Assembly: GCA_031257695.1 (NCBI GenBank)
Contig: JAIROB010000116.1
Location: 1-5,369, forward strand
From: Treponema sp.
GTDB taxonomy: Bacteria; Spirochaetota; Spirochaetia; Treponematales; Breznakiellaceae
Length of the DNA stretch: 5,369 bases
Reading direction: 5' to 3'
How positions within the stretch are numbered: the stretch's first letter is position 1; every line of letters begins with the position of its first letter. The translations under genes and the position numbers were made by a program. Below, one piece after another: positions 5,096-5,369 of the stretch. The notes under the pieces were generated by a model. That model saw only the letters and a list, made by a program, of their open reading frames with translations. It was not told where the DNA came from and made no database searches.

Positions 5096-5240
5096 TGTAG
5101 ACTGAAACGGGGAACGGCGGAGTATGCCCTCACTTGCCTGTAGAATCCGCTTCCGCCGCCCCGTCGAGCGGGTCTGCTCCAGCGGGGAATTGTTCGGCCA
5201 GGCAGACTCCGCCGCCCCCCGCCTTTGTCCCGGCGTCCCC
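5087..5240. repeat. Second nested palindromic element
   Basis: The outer arms are GGGGACGC (5087-5094) and GCGTCCCC (5233-5240). The inner arms, 5108-5128 and 5201-5221, are complementary at 18 of 21 positions. A central hairpin spans 5159-5187: CCCCG/CGGGG with inner GAGC/GCTC. The architecture parallels the 412-596 element and shares its outer-arm sequence, but the interior is different. Confidence 0.5.
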
Positions 5241-5270
5241 GTGCCGTGTAAGGAACCGTGTAAAAATAAC

Positions 5271-5299
5271 TTGACCAAATTATCAATATGAAGTATACT
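5271..5299 (+). promoter_or_regulatory. Strong sigma70 promoter for the right-edge gene
   Basis: TTGACC (5271-5276, 5 of 6), a spacer of exactly 17 bases, then TATACT (5294-5299, 5 of 6). The start point would be near 5306, leaving a 25-base leader. A short inverted repeat ATAC-TGTC-GTAT (5295-5306) overlaps the -10 and start region and could be an operator half-site pair, although it is small. Confidence 0.75.
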
Positions 5300-5330
5300 G
5301 TCGTATCATGAGGTAAACAGGTGCGACACT

Positions 5331-5369
5331 ATGAAAGATCGGATTGCGGCGATGATGCCGCTATTAAAT
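5331..5369 (+). CDS. N-terminal fragment of a gene continuing past the window, possibly a transposase
   Basis: Thirteen codons (MKDRIAAMMPLLN) are visible and the frame is open to the window end. AGGTG (5319-5323), 7 bases before ATG 5331, is a fair ribosome binding site, and the promoter at 5271-5299 precedes it at a suitable distance. A GTG at 5321 with GAGG upstream (5310-5313) gives another frame (VRHYERSDCGDD...) and cannot be fully excluded. From recall only, the pattern K-x-x-[IY]-x-x-[ML]-x-P-L-L-[ND] resembles the opening of ISAzo13-type transposases. Thirteen residues are too few to assign it. Confidence 0.5.
   Translation, partial: MKDRIAAMMPLLN

Larger units (their letters stand above)
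5047..5330. other. Palindrome-rich intergenic region with promoter for the right-edge gene
   Basis: After the stop at 5046 come a small GGGG-CTGCGT-CCCC hairpin (5050-5063), the inverted copy of the dispersed repeat (5062-5095), a nested palindromic body to 5240, a short AT-richer stretch and a strong promoter (5271-5299). No gene is credible here. No T-tract follows the hairpins, so termination of the URO-D transcript is not resolved. Confidence 0.65.

Noticed and set aside
1..5369. CRISPR array, tRNA or rRNA genes
   Set aside because: No regularly spaced direct repeats, no cloverleaf with conserved T-arm bases and no rRNA-like conserved stretches were seen on either strand.

Overview
The window looks like chromosomal DNA from a spirochaete, most likely a termite-gut Treponema or close relative. 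Three things point there. The truncated protein at the left edge has a C-terminal motif I associate with a Treponema-rich family. Coding density is moderate with GC-rich genes. The intergenic spaces are long and full of palindromes. This assignment comes from recall and was not tested by a search.

Layout, all genes on the + strand. (1) Bases 1-132 hold the C-terminus of a gene that starts outside the window. (2) Bases 133-677 have no credible gene but are densely palindromic: a 32-nt perfect palindrome (359-390), a long imperfect inverted repeat (244-333), and a nested stem with three apical hairpins (412-596). (3) Bases 678-2264 encode a sodium:solute symporter of the PutP (sodium/proline) type, with its own probable promoter and a strong ribosome binding site. 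(4) Bases 2271-2993 begin 6 nt after the symporter stop and encode a degenerate short-chain-dehydrogenase-like protein that appears to have lost both the catalytic and the nucleotide-binding signatures. (5) Bases 3020-3652 encode a 210-residue protein with an N-terminal signal-like segment and no family I recognise. (6) Bases 3653-3942 are intergenic, with hairpins and then a near-consensus sigma70 promoter. (7) Bases 3943-5046 encode a URO-D-superfamily protein of the corrinoid-methyltransferase-like branch. (8) Bases 5047-5330 are again palindrome-rich and end in a second strong promoter. (9) Bases 5331-5369 are the first 13 codons of another gene, possibly a transposase.

The symporter, the SDR-like gene and probably the signal-peptide gene form one transcription unit. 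The URO-D-like gene is transcribed separately. No pathway clearly links the symporter to the URO-D protein.

The most notable non-coding observation is an inverted pair of a bipartite repeat: a 16-base block, 10 variable bases and an 8-base block. It occurs at 588-621 (+) and 5062-5095 (-). The pair brackets the whole gene block, and each copy sits at the inner edge of a differently folded palindromic body. This could be a family of non-autonomous dispersed elements with conserved ends and variable interiors.
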